A DNA stretch of 64,000 nucleotides from NCBI GenBank assembly GCA_900473685.1, contig UCNE01000013.1:186001-250000 (forward strand), given 5' to 3'. Every line of letters starts with the position of its first letter. The first letter of the stretch is position 1. The position numbers and the translations under genes are program-made. This DNA comes from Hyphomicrobiales bacterium (GTDB lineage: Bacteria; Pseudomonadota; Alphaproteobacteria; Rhizobiales; Rhizobiaceae). The notes beneath the pieces were generated by a model. It made no database searches. It saw only the letters and a list, made by a program, of their open reading frames with translations, and had not been told where the DNA came from. This document shows positions 36,644 through 48,638 of this stretch, piece after piece.

Positions 36644-37612
36644 ATGCTCACATTGACAAGACGCCTGTTTGGCGCCGGCCTGCTGGCCACCGGCCTTTTC
36701 GCCGCCTCCGGCCTGCCTGTCACAGGATTGGCCGCCGCCGAACTGACCGAATTCAAGATCGGCTACCAGAAGACCGGCCTGCCGGTCATCGCCCGCCAGC
36801 AGCAGATCATCGAAAAGGCGCTGGCGCCCAAAGGTGTCACGGTCTCCTGGGTCGAGTTCACCGCAGGCCCGCCGCTGGTCGAGGCTCTGAATGTCGGCTC
36901 GATCAATGTCGGCTGGACCGGCGATGCACCGCCAATCTTCGGCCAGGCCGCAGGCTCCGCCATCACCTATGTCGCCGCCCTTCCCTCCAACGGCGCCGGT
37001 GAAGCCATCTTCGTCAAGCCGGACTCGCCCATCCAGTCGCTGGCTGACCTCAAGGGCAAGAAAGTCGGCGTCGGCAAGGGCACGTCCGCCCATAATCTTG
37101 TCGTTGCGGCGCTGGAAAAAGCCGGCATCGATTTCAAGGACATTACCCCGGTCTATCTGAGCCCCGCCGATGCCGCCGCCGCCTTTGCCAGCGACAAGAT
37201 CGACGCCTGGGCCGTCTGGGACCCCTTTTTCGCCATCGCCGAAACCCGCTACAAGCCGCGCATTTTGACAACGTCGGCGCAGACGCTGAATGTCAAAACC
37301 TATTTCCTCGCCAATCGCGACTTCGCCAAGGAACACCCCGAAACGGTCACCACCACCATCGCCGCCTTGAAGGACGCCGCAGCCTGGGCCGATGCCAACC
37401 GCGGCAAGGTGGCGGAAGCCCTGCATGAGGTCACCGGCGTGCCGCTGGAAGCCCAGACGATCGCTGCCAACCGCACCGTCTTCGGCATCGAGCCGATCAC
37501 GCCGGAGATCGTCGCCAGCCAACAGCAGACCGCCGACCGGTTCTTCAAGCTCGGCTTGATCCCCAAGCAGATCACCATCGCCGATGCCGTCTGGACGGCG
37601 CCGTCAAACTGA
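36644..37612 (+). CDS. ssuA: Aliphatic sulfonate ABC transporter binding protein
   Basis: This 322-residue periplasmic protein belongs to the same family as the gene at 8.3-9.3 kb. The signal peptide ends near AAA (residue 28). It shows LTEFKIGYQKTGLPVIARQQ, VEFTAGPPLVEALNVGSINV, GKGTSAHN and DKIDAWAVWDPFFA. ATG 36644 is chosen because GAGGG precedes it and the signal peptide starts there. The gene is first in an ssuA-ssuC-ssuB operon. The AT-rich upstream region is probably a sulfur-responsive promoter. Confidence 0.9.
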   Translation: MLTLTRRLFGAGLLATGLFAASGLPVTGLAAAELTEFKIGYQKTGLPVIARQQQIIEKALAPKGVTVSWVEFTAGPPLVEALNVGSINVGWTGDAPPIFGQAAGSAITYVAALPSNGAGEAIFVKPDSPIQSLADLKGKKVGVGKGTSAHNLVVAALEKAGIDFKDITPVYLSPADAAAAFASDKIDAWAVWDPFFAIAETRYKPRILTTSAQTLNVKTYFLANRDFAKEHPETVTTTIAALKDAAAWADANRGKVAEALHEVTGVPLEAQTIAANRTVFGIEPITPEIVASQQQTADRFFKLGLIPKQITIADAVWTAPSN

Positions 37613-37692
37613 TTTCCTCCCAGGAAATGCCGCAGCGTGCCGGTCGATCCGGACCGGCACGCGAGGGAGCACGAGAGAGCAAAGGGCAGATG

Positions 37693-38493
37693 ATGAAATA
37701 CACCGGTCAATCGCTCCTGCGCAGCGGCGCGACGATCCTGCGCAACGGCACCGGCTGGCTGCTGCCCGCTCTGATCGTGCTCGCCTGGGAAATTGCTGCC
37801 CGCACCGGCCTGATCTCGCCGAACGTCATGGCCGCCCCTTCGGCCGTTGCCGAAGCCTTCTGGCGCCTGCTGCTGTCAGGCGAACTCGTCCGCAATATCG
37901 GCGTCAGCACGGCGCGCGCTTTGTCCGGTTTCGTCATCGGCGGTTCGATCGGCCTTGTCTTCGGTCTTGCCAATGGCCTTTCCGGCCTGTCGCGCAATTT
38001 GACCGACACGACGCTGCAGATGGTCCGCAACATTCCGCATTTGGCATTGATCCCGCTGGTCATCCTCTGGTTCGGTATCGATGAGGAAGCAAAGCTGTTC
38101 CTTGTAGCGCTCGGCGTGTTCTTCCCGATCTATGTCAACACGCTGCTCGGCATCCAGAGCGTTGATCCGCAGCTGGTCGAGATGGGCCGCGTCTACGGCA
38201 TGTCGCGCACCACCCTCTTCTTCCGTGTCATCCTGCCCGGCGCCCTTCCCGCCATTTTCGTCGGCCTGCGTTATGCGCTGGGGATCATGTGGCTGACGCT
38301 GATCGTCGCCGAAACCATCGCCGCCTCTTCCGGCCTTGGCTACATGGCCATGCAGGCCCGCGAGTTCCTGCTGATCGATGTCGTCGTGCTATCGATCCTG
38401 ATCTACGCCCTGCTTGGCAAGCTCGCCGACAGTTTTGCCCGGCTGCTTGAGCGGCTGACATTGCAGTGGCATCCCGCCTTCCAGACTGCCTGA
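37693..38493 (+). CDS. ssuC: Aliphatic sulfonate ABC transporter permease
   Basis: This 266-residue inner-membrane protein has six membrane segments and the EAA loop [20 protein letters not shown]. It resembles SsuC/TauC closely ([20 protein letters not shown]). The second of two adjacent ATGs is used, with AAAGGG at good spacing. It lies between ssuA and ssuB. Confidence 0.9.
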   Translation: MKYTGQSLLRSGATILRNGTGWLLPALIVLAWEIAARTGLISPNVMAAPSAVAEAFWRLLLSGELVRNIGVSTARALSGFVIGGSIGLVFGLANGLSGLSRNLTDTTLQMVRNIPHLALIPLVILWFGIDEEAKLFLVALGVFFPIYVNTLLGIQSVDPQLVEMGRVYGMSRTTLFFRVILPGALPAIFVGLRYALGIMWLTLIVAETIAASSGLGYMAMQAREFLLIDVVVLSILIYALLGKLADSFARLLERLTLQWHPAFQTA

Positions 38494-38525
38494 TTTTTCG
38501 CGAAACGAAACACGGAGTACCGGAA

Positions 38526-39392
38526 ATGTCCGTCATCGCCCTCGATCAACAGACCAAGCCAGCCCGTCCGGTCAAGGAAACGGCGGAGGCACGCGCCCTG
38601 CGCGAAACGCCGCCCGGCCAGTGGTTTCCCTACGCGGCGCCAAAACCGCGCGACCACGACAACCGCGACATCGCCTTTTCCTTCCGTGGCGTCAGCCGCA
38701 AGTTCGGCGACAAGACCGTTCTCGACAATATCGATCTCGATGTCCCCGCCGGCCAGTTCATCGCGGTCATCGGCAAGAGCGGCTGCGGCAAGAGCACGCT
38801 GCTGCGGCTGCTGACCGGTCTCGACAAGCCGACATCCGGCACGCTGACGGTCAACAAGGGCCTTGAAGGCGAAAACCGCACCCGCATCATGTTTCAGGAA
38901 CCCCGCCTTCTGCCATGGGCAAGGATCGCCAGGAATGTCGAAGTCGGCCTGACCGGCATCGCCAAGGGCACGGAAGCGAGGGAAAAATCGCTGGCCATCC
39001 TGAGCGAAGTCGGTCTTGCCGACCGGGCCGAAGAATGGCCGTCCGTCCTGTCCGGTGGCCAGCGCCAGCGCGTCGCCCTTGCCCGTGCCCTTGTCGCCCA
39101 CCCTTACATCCTGGCACTCGACGAGCCGCTCGGCGCACTCGATGCGCTGACCCGCATCGAGATGCAGCATCTGCTCGAAAGCATCTGGCAGCAGCAGACA
39201 TTCACCGCGGTGCTCGTCACCCATGATGTCGCCGAAGCCGTGGCGCTGGCCGACCGCGTCATCGTCATCGACCACGGCCGGATCGCGCTTGATCTCGATA
39301 TCCCGCTTGAGCGCCCCCGCCGCCACGGCTCGCCGGAACTGGCGCGGCTGGAAGGAAAGATTCTCGATACGCTGTTCGGCGAACACCACTAG
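38526..39392 (+). CDS. ssuB: Aliphatic sulfonate ABC transporter ATP-binding protein
   Basis: This 288-residue ATPase has an N-terminal tail of about 60 residues, Walker A ([16 protein letters not shown]), the signature [17 protein letters not shown], Walker B ([12 protein letters not shown]) and switch [14 protein letters not shown]. The long N-terminal tail is typical of rhizobial SsuB. ATG 38526 has GGAG upstream. It completes the ssu operon and is followed by a hairpin. Confidence 0.92.
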   Translation: MSVIALDQQTKPARPVKETAEARALRETPPGQWFPYAAPKPRDHDNRDIAFSFRGVSRKFGDKTVLDNIDLDVPAGQFIAVIGKSGCGKSTLLRLLTGLDKPTSGTLTVNKGLEGENRTRIMFQEPRLLPWARIARNVEVGLTGIAKGTEAREKSLAILSEVGLADRAEEWPSVLSGGQRQRVALARALVAHPYILALDEPLGALDALTRIEMQHLLESIWQQQTFTAVLVTHDVAEAVALADRVIVIDHGRIALDLDIPLERPRRHGSPELARLEGKILDTLFGEHH

Positions 39393-39397
39393 CCGCC

Positions 39398-39433
39398 CGA
39401 TGGCAGCGGGCCACGGGATGCCCGCCGCCATCG
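39398..39433 (+). terminator. Terminator-like hairpin after ssuB
   Basis: CGATGGC and GCCATCG pair, with inner GGGC/GCCC complementarity. There is no T-run, so the role is not certain. Confidence 0.45.
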
Positions 39434-39566
39434 CAGATCACGCCGGCATTGCAATCAACAACAACCCTTAATTGATTAAACCAAGAACACAATATTAAGT
39501 TGCATTAACCATGTTTTTTGCTACCCTCATACCGCGTCGAGAACGCGCGGCTTGGGGGGAAAAACC

Positions 39567-40409
39567 ATGAATTATACCGTCAAGAACCATAAGCTATCAT
39601 CGGGCGGCAGCAATGTCGAATTCATCCGCTCTCCCAATATCGGCGGTGAAATCGCGCCGCAGTTCCTGATCATTCACTTTACCGCGTCGGGCCCCGGCAA
39701 CAATATCGCCCGCTACTTCGCCAAGCCCAGTGCCGAGGTTTCGGCGCATCTGGTCATCGACCGCGCCGGCCATATCACCCAATGCGTGCCCTTCAACGTC
39801 AAGGGCTGGCACGCCGGCAAGAGCACGTGGACGGACAGGATCGGCAAGAAACACTCGGGGCTGAACAGCACGTCGATCGGCATCGAGCTGGAAAATTGGG
39901 GGCCATTGAGCAAGACGGGAACCGGCTGGCTGTCCTGGACGGGCGTTCCGGTCGATCCGGGTTTCGTCGTCCAGGCCCGTCACAAGTTCGGCGGCCCAGT
40001 CATCGGCTGGGAAACGTTTACACAGCCGCAGATCGACGCGTGCGTGGCTGCGTCCAAGGCCATCTGCTCGGCCTATGGGATCGGCGAGATCCTTGGCCAC
40101 GACGATATCTCGCCCGGCCGCAAATCCGATCCAGGCCCGGCCTGGAGCATGGCGGATTTCCAGACCCGGGTGATCGGCGACGCCGACGAGGATGCTGCGA
40201 TCTGGCGGGTCCGCTCGCCCACCGGCCTCAGCATCCGCTCCGGCCCAGGAGCCGAACACCCGAAAGTGCGGACGGACGCCCTGTCGGATGGAACGCCGGT
40301 GCTCGTCCATGAACAGGACGGCAACTGGCGCTACGTCTCGGTGCTCAACGACAACGGCGACCCGGATTTCTCCGGCTGGGTCCACGGCCTCTGGCTGCGC
40401 GCCGCCTGA
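39567..40409 (+). CDS. N-acetylmuramoyl-L-alanine amidase with C-terminal SH3 domain
   Basis: This 280-residue protein is an Amidase_2 zinc enzyme with a bacterial SH3 domain. Zinc and catalytic residues appear in FLIIHFTASG, the WHAGKS region and LGHDDISPGRKSDPGPAW. SH3 motifs are RVRSPTGLSIRSGPGAEHPK and GWVHGLWLR. It cleaves peptide from muramic acid in peptidoglycan. There is no signal peptide, so it may be cytosolic (recycling), phage-derived or toxin-like. GGGGGGA precedes the ATG at 39567. It stands alone. Confidence 0.88.
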   Translation: MNYTVKNHKLSSGGSNVEFIRSPNIGGEIAPQFLIIHFTASGPGNNIARYFAKPSAEVSAHLVIDRAGHITQCVPFNVKGWHAGKSTWTDRIGKKHSGLNSTSIGIELENWGPLSKTGTGWLSWTGVPVDPGFVVQARHKFGGPVIGWETFTQPQIDACVAASKAICSAYGIGEILGHDDISPGRKSDPGPAWSMADFQTRVIGDADEDAAIWRVRSPTGLSIRSGPGAEHPKVRTDALSDGTPVLVHEQDGNWRYVSVLNDNGDPDFSGWVHGLWLRAA

Positions 40410-40469
40410 CCGGCGGCCCATCCACGCCAAGGCGCGGTAAAGGCTGGAGCCGATCCTGCAACAAGAACG

Positions 40470-41243
40470 TTACCGCGTCATGGCAACGACCTGCCTGCTC
40501 GCCCATTGAACGCAGACAGACACGACGGACGAGACCAGAAAGGCGATCTCGGCATTTTGCCTGGGCAGCATCCAGACCAGGCAAAGGCAAAAGGCCGCGA
40601 ACGAAAAGCGTCCCAGCACCATGCCGCGCAGCAGACGCACAACGAAATCGGGACCATAGGCCCGCTGCGATGATACCGACAGGATCAGCCCGAGCAGCGG
40701 AAAAACCGTCAGAACGCCGCTCCATTGCGCGCCCAGCGAAGCCGACAGGACCGTCACCGCCAGCGTCAGAACAGCACCGGCAACCATGCGCATGATCAGG
40801 TCAAGCCGGGTGATCGTTATCACCTTGGCGGCGGTGTTGGTGCGTGGCAGAAATGTTTGCGCGCAGATGACGCCGAGCAGCGCCATACCGAGTGCAACGG
40901 CCGATGTTCCGGGCAGGCTCGTCAGGCCGATGGCCGCGATGAACCAAGCGGCAAGCCCCATCAGGGCGGCAATGCAATAGTGATACCAGCGGCAGGTCCA
41001 GGCATAGGCGAGGTTGAAGGCCTCGGACGCGAAGATCGCCGATAGGGCAGCCGCAGCTGCGCCCACCCCGAAAACCGGCCCCTGTTCCAGCACCAGCAGA
41101 TAGAGGATCGGTCCTGCAACGATCGGCAAGCCTGCAAGCCAGCCCGCCACCGCCGGCCCCCAGCGCACGGCCGCCATCGAAACGGCAAGCAGAAAGAAGG
41201 GAACCAGAGTGAGTTTCAAAAACAGCATGCTGGTCCCGTTCAT
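40470..41243 (-). CDS. Hypothetical multi-pass membrane protein
   Basis: This 257-residue protein is almost entirely hydrophobic, with about eight membrane segments (MLFLKLTLVPFFLLAVSMAA at the start, and GPAVAGWLAGLPIVAGPI). The latter segment resembles small transporter-like proteins of the Rhizobiaceae. No named family is clear. It is monocistronic and divergent from the RDD gene. Confidence 0.75.
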   Translation of the reverse strand: MNGTSMLFLKLTLVPFFLLAVSMAAVRWGPAVAGWLAGLPIVAGPILYLLVLEQGPVFGVGAAAAALSAIFASEAFNLAYAWTCRWYHYCIAALMGLAAWFIAAIGLTSLPGTSAVALGMALLGVICAQTFLPRTNTAAKVITITRLDLIMRMVAGAVLTLAVTVLSASLGAQWSGVLTVFPLLGLILSVSSQRAYGPDFVVRLLRGMVLGRFSFAAFCLCLVWMLPRQNAEIAFLVSSVVSVCVQWASRQVVAMTR

Positions 41244-41461
41244 TCCTGTCTGCAGATGGCCGATGGCTCAACGCCCGGACACAAAACCTTGTTCGCCACT
41301 CCGCCGGTGAGATGGCAATCGGCGTGAAAGCCGATGCCGACATGGCGGGAAAATGTCAATCCGCGAAAAACCGCATTCCGAAAAGCCTGCGCGGCCCATT
41401 GCCGATGCCAGGCATGACACCCTATGAACCCAGATCACGGGGCTCGCTGAAAGAGGATTCG

Positions 41462-42346
41462 ATGACCGCTGGTATTTCCGCACCCACGACACGGCCACCG
41501 CGCCTTTTCTGGCGGCGCGCTGTTGCGTTCGTTGTCGATCTGGCGGTTTTCTACAGCATTCTGATGGTGCTGGCCTTGCCACTGCAGGCCCTCACCGGCT
41601 GGAATCTCGGCTTTTACATCGGCCAATCGACAACCTGCGCGGTCACAGCCGACAGTCCGCTGATCCGCGAGGTCGAAACCGCATGGCCGCTGGCCGATGG
41701 CGAAACCCGGACAAACCAGGTCTGCGTCAATTCCAGCATCGGCATGCAGCAGCGCTTTTTCATATCGACGGTAACGAAAGCCACAGACACAACCGGCTCC
41801 AGCCGCTTCGTGTCGATCGGCATCGATCAGGACGGAAAAGCCATCCCGCTGGATATTTCCGGTACCAGCACGGCATCGAACATCCTTCTGCAGCTGTTCT
41901 TTCTGGCGCTGTTCGTTCTGGCAACCGCCAAGATGACGGCGGCGGGCCGCAGGACGCCCGGCAAGGCCATTCTGTTCCTGCGCATCGTCGCTGCCAGGCA
42001 AGCAATCCCCTCCTTCAGGCAATGCCTGACCAGAGAGTTCTGGAAGTTTCTGCCGTCATGCCTCCTCGGCATCGCCGTCACCGTTCACGCCGCCCAAAAC
42101 CTGCCCGGCTTGTCGACGCTCGCCTCCGGCGCATTCGCCGATGTCGTCCAGGCCGCCCGCGACATGCAGGAACCCGACTTCAGCACGCTGTTCGCCGCCG
42201 GCGTTATCGCCTGGCTTATCGGCGCCCTCTGGTGGTTCGGCCCGTTCATCCTGTGGCGCGGTCAGACCATCTATGACCGCATCTCCGGCTGCTTCGTGGT
42301 CCGGTCCGACGCAACTGAAGACCAGTCCATTCCGACCCACCGGTAG
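41462..42346 (+). CDS. RDD-family membrane protein
   Basis: This 294-residue protein has the RDD signature in PPRLFWRRAVAFVVDLAVFY (an Arg and an Asp in the first membrane region), a periplasmic loop of about 110 residues, a second membrane segment with TAAGRRTPGKAILFLRIV and others later. RDD proteins are proposed transporters; function is untested here. ATG 41462 is chosen because AGAGGATTCG precedes it. It converges with the DUF486 gene. Confidence 0.82.
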   Translation: MTAGISAPTTRPPRLFWRRAVAFVVDLAVFYSILMVLALPLQALTGWNLGFYIGQSTTCAVTADSPLIREVETAWPLADGETRTNQVCVNSSIGMQQRFFISTVTKATDTTGSSRFVSIGIDQDGKAIPLDISGTSTASNILLQLFFLALFVLATAKMTAAGRRTPGKAILFLRIVAARQAIPSFRQCLTREFWKFLPSCLLGIAVTVHAAQNLPGLSTLASGAFADVVQAARDMQEPDFSTLFAAGVIAWLIGALWWFGPFILWRGQTIYDRISGCFVVRSDATEDQSIPTHR

Positions 42347-42358
42347 ACGCGGCAGGCC

Positions 42359-42712
42359 CTAACCTTTGAACACGAAGGCTGCGCCGCCGGCGATCATGCA
42401 GAAGCCGATGGCGTGGTTCCAGGTCAGCGATTCTTTCAGCCAGAACACCGAGAAAATGGCAAACACCACCAGTGTGATCACCTCCTGCATGGTCTTCAGC
42501 TGCGCCGCCGAATAGACCTCGTGGCCAATTCGGTTGGCCGGAACCGCCAGGCAATATTCAAAGAAGGCGATGCCCCAGCTGGCGATAATGGCCATGTACA
42601 ACGGCGAGGAGGTGAATTTCAGATGACCGTACCAGGCGAAGGTCATGAAGATGTTCGAGAGGACAAGCAGCACGATCGGCAGCACGGCGGCCGTATTCAG
42701 CGAAAAAGGCAT
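42359..42712 (-). CDS. DMT-superfamily protein of the DUF486 family
   Basis: This 117-residue protein has four membrane segments and the family pattern LVLSNIFMTFAWYGHLKF, WGIAFFEYCLAVPANRIGH and QLKTMQEVITLVVFAIFS. Function is unknown; it probably works as a dimer like small multidrug-resistance proteins. ATG 42712 has AGGGA upstream. It converges with the RDD gene. Confidence 0.87.
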   Translation of the reverse strand: MPFSLNTAAVLPIVLLVLSNIFMTFAWYGHLKFTSSPLYMAIIASWGIAFFEYCLAVPANRIGHEVYSAAQLKTMQEVITLVVFAIFSVFWLKESLTWNHAIGFCMIAGGAAFVFKG

Positions 42713-42928
42713 GTTCGAATCCCTGGGAAGATGGGTTGGCAAGATGCGCAACATGTACCGCCATTGCCGCGCCGTTCAAGCCGGGACCGCCTGTCGCCAC
42801 ACAGAAAACCGGCCGGACCGGATCGCTCGCGTAATCCTGTCAGAAATTGGCAGTAGCCCGCCTCCCCGTTGCCTTTTTGTACTCATCGCCCCCTTCACTT
42901 TTCACCGGACTCTCTCCATATTCCCCGC

Positions 42929-46138
<3,210 letters not shown>

Positions 46139-46152
46139 CACCGTCCCACGAA

Positions 46153-46199
46153 CACCCTCCCCTCGAGGGGGAGGGTCGGCGCTCCGCGCCGGGGTGGGG
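46153..46199. repeat. Palindromic intergenic element
   Basis: ACCCTCCCC/GGGGGAGGGT-type and CGGCGCTCCGCGCCG palindromes lie next to each other 15 bases after the uvrB stop. The form is that of rhizobial intergenic mosaic elements. The first hairpin could also terminate uvrB. Confidence 0.7.
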
Positions 46200-46221
46200 T
46201 GATCACCAAAACCACCGCCCC

Positions 46222-46263
46222 CATCTCCCTTTGTGGGGTAGATGCCAGCACAGCTGACAGGGA
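46222..46263. repeat. Half copy of the uvrB-type palindromic element
   Basis: ATCTCCCTTTGTGGGGTAGA and the following CAGCTGACAGGGA match the first third of the element at 45509-45552, with several mismatches. This shows the family also occupies non-coding DNA here. Confidence 0.65.
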
Positions 46264-46285
46264 GTGTCCACCGCCCCTCAAACTC

Positions 46286-46925
46286 CGCCCGCTCCCTCTT
46301 CTCCCCACCGGGGAGAAGGTGGCGCAAAGCGCCGGATGAGGGGGCCGCAGGCACCTTTTCTGCCCCGCCGCCCCCTCATCGCCTCGCATCCGCTCGGCAC
46401 TTCTCCCCGCTGGGGAGAAGAGGGACACACCAGCCATCCCCCCGAAAATGCCGCATGGCCAGACCACAACAAAACGTGATCCCCGTAGGGGGATAGGAAA
46501 TTGAGAGAGGTTTCCGCCCGCTCCCGCTTCTCCCCATCGGGGAGAAGGTGGCGCAAAGCGCCGGATGAGGGGGCCGCAAGCACCCTTTCTGCCGTGCCGC
46601 CCCCTCATCGCCTCGCATCCGCTCGGCACTTCTCCCCGCTGGGGAGAAGAGGGACACACCAGCCACCTCCCCCAAAATGCCCCATGGCCAGACCACAACA
46701 AACCGTGATCCCCCCGCAGGGGGATGGGAAAGCCGAAGAAGTTTCCGCCCGCTCCCGCTTCTCCCCAGCGGGGAGAAGGTGGCGCAAAGCGCCGGATGAG
46801 GGGGCCGCAGGCACCTTTTCTGCCGTGCCGCCCTCTCATCGCCTCGCATCCGCTCGGCACTTCTCCCCGCTGGGGAGAAGACGGACACACCAGCCATCCC
46901 CCCAAAAATGCCCCATGGCCAGACC
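46286..46925. repeat. About 230-bp tandem repeat, nearly three copies
   Basis: Units start at 46286, 46515 and 46746 (each begins CGCCCGCTCCC) and are nearly identical; the third lacks its last part. Each unit contains TTCTCCCC/GGGGAGAA hairpins twice, a GGCGCAAAGCGCC palindrome, the words GCCGGATGAGGGGG and CCTCATCGCCTCGCATC, and a short AT-richer tail with GTGATCCCC. Long open frames cross the array on both strands, but they are artefacts of the repeat. The array fills most of the 838-bp gap between uvrB and the next gene. Confidence 0.9.
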
Positions 46926-46976
46926 ACCGCCCATCGGCTACTGCTCAAACACACCACAGCCGCCAAAGGACCTGCC

Positions 46977-47441
46977 ATGCGCCTGCCCGCCCTCCTCGTC
47001 TCCGCCGTACTCGCCCTGTCAGCGCTTCCCGCCATGGCCGGAACCTACAAGACCCCGGAGGCCCTGCTTGAGGCGCTCTACAGCTACGACACCGCCAGAA
47101 CCGCCGAAAATGCCCCCTCGCCCTATGCGCCGTTCTTCTCCGACCAGTTGAACGCCCGCTTCCAGGAAGATGCCGACGGCACAGCGGCCGGCGATGCCGG
47201 CACTATCGATTTTGACCCGGTGATCTCAGGCAATGACGGCCAGGCCACCGATGTCGAAATCGGCCAGCCGGCCGTCATCGACGACACCGCCGAAGTCGAA
47301 GTGACATTCCGGAATTCCGAACCGGTGACGCTGTTCTACACGCTGGTCAAGGAACACGGCGGCTGGAAAGTCGACGACATCGCCGACCAGCAGGGGGAAT
47401 ATCCGTGGAGTTTGAGCGCGTTGTTTGACGGGGCACGGTAA
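46977..47441 (+). CDS. DUF3828-like secreted protein
   Basis: This 154-residue protein has a signal peptide (cleavage after AMA, residue 21), then TYKTPEALLEALYSYDTA, FFSDQLNARFQEDA and a conserved FYTLVKEHGGWKVDDIADQ segment typical of DUF3828 and lumazine-like NTF2-fold periplasmic proteins. Function is unknown. AAAGGA precedes ATG 46977. The gene is the last one of normal composition before the AT-rich island. Confidence 0.8.
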   Translation: MRLPALLVSAVLALSALPAMAGTYKTPEALLEALYSYDTARTAENAPSPYAPFFSDQLNARFQEDADGTAAGDAGTIDFDPVISGNDGQATDVEIGQPAVIDDTAEVEVTFRNSEPVTLFYTLVKEHGGWKVDDIADQQGEYPWSLSALFDGAR

Positions 47442-47598
47442 GGCAGCAATTAACGGAAAACAACTCGCCCCCCGCATGCCGCCCAACAGGGTGCGGAATC
47501 TTCAGCACAACGTTTGAAACATCCATCGAATCGACTGCTACCAACGCGTGATAAGATATGCAATTGTTAGCTGAGTGATTCTGACGTTAGGTACACCA

Positions 47599-48636
47599 AT
47601 GAAAACAATAGTATTATTTAACAATAAAGGCGGCGTGGGAAAAACAACACTTACGGGAAACGTCGCAGCATACATTGCAAAAAAAATGCAAAAAAGAGTT
47701 TGCATCATAGATTGCGACCCGCAGTGTAATGTTACGCAGCTTTTGCTTGGAGATGACAAAACAATCGATTTATACTGGAATAGCGATATTTCCCTTGGGA
47801 AAAAGAAAATAAACACGCTCTTGGATATCATTAAGCCTATAATGGATGGAGACGCGGTTATCAACAAGGACGTTCATCCGGTTGAAGCCTCCAGCAATAG
47901 ATTTGGGGTAGATTTTATACCTGGGCATCCACAATTTTCCGCGATCGAAGATGCTCTATCACGAGCTTGGGGTGATTTAACAGCACAGAAAATTGGTGGC
48001 TTCAGAATTACTAATTGGCTTACCGAATACCTCTCTCAGATTTCCCCCAATTATGACTACGTATTTGTTGATGTAGGACCAAGTCTTGGGTCCATCAATC
48101 GCTCAGTCCTATGCGCCGCTGACTTTTTTCTTACCCCTCTAGGAGCAGATGTGTTTAGTCTTTTGGGCATCAGAAACATAGCACAATGGAACAGAAACTG
48201 GATAGAAGAGTATAAATTTGCAATAAAATCGACAAAAAATAGAGATTCAAATGTACTTAAAAAATACAATATACCAAAAGATATAAAAATTGAGAATGGA
48301 TACATTGGATACACATTGCAACAGTATATCACCAAATCAAAGCAGGGCGTGCGAAGAGCAACAGTTGCATTTGAAAAGATACTCACCAATGTACCAATAG
48401 AGGTCGAAGCGCACCTAGCTACCAACTTTGCTAGTGGCGTTGATATGGCAAATGCAAATCTTGGCGACGTACCAAATCTTTACAGCATAATTCCGCTTGC
48501 ACAAAGCGTTAACGCTCCAATTATCGATCTTCAGACGGGGGACGGCCTCGTTGGGGCACAATACCAACAGGCAGTACGGTACTCTGAACTCATTGCGGCA
48601 GTATCCAGACAAATCGTCGAAAATTCCGGTAATTGA
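47599..48636 (+). CDS. ParA/MinD-type ATPase of the AT-rich island
   Basis: This 345-residue protein has the deviant Walker A NNKGGVGKTTLTGN (Lys10 and Lys15), the switch I-like IIDCDPQCNVTQLLL (Asp40) and Walker B YVFVDVGPSLGSINR (Asp158). This is the ParA/Soj fold that dimerises on ATP. It has no N-terminal HTH. A C-terminal region of about 150 residues is unlike plain ParA and contains YIGYTLQQYITKSKQGVRRA. No parB or parS is visible, so plasmid partition is unlikely. DNA is strongly AT-rich. Two bases separate its stop from the SIR2 start. ATG 47599 is chosen as the start of the domain. Confidence 0.88.
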   Translation: MKTIVLFNNKGGVGKTTLTGNVAAYIAKKMQKRVCIIDCDPQCNVTQLLLGDDKTIDLYWNSDISLGKKKINTLLDIIKPIMDGDAVINKDVHPVEASSNRFGVDFIPGHPQFSAIEDALSRAWGDLTAQKIGGFRITNWLTEYLSQISPNYDYVFVDVGPSLGSINRSVLCAADFFLTPLGADVFSLLGIRNIAQWNRNWIEEYKFAIKSTKNRDSNVLKKYNIPKDIKIENGYIGYTLQQYITKSKQGVRRATVAFEKILTNVPIEVEAHLATNFASGVDMANANLGDVPNLYSIIPLAQSVNAPIIDLQTGDGLVGAQYQQAVRYSELIAAVSRQIVENSGN

Positions 48637-48638
48637 TT

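Noticed and set aside
47599-48636. ParA-like gene as plasmid partition gene of an integrated replicon
   Set aside because: There is no parB, parS-like repeat, repABC or origin, and the neighbour is a SIR2 protein.
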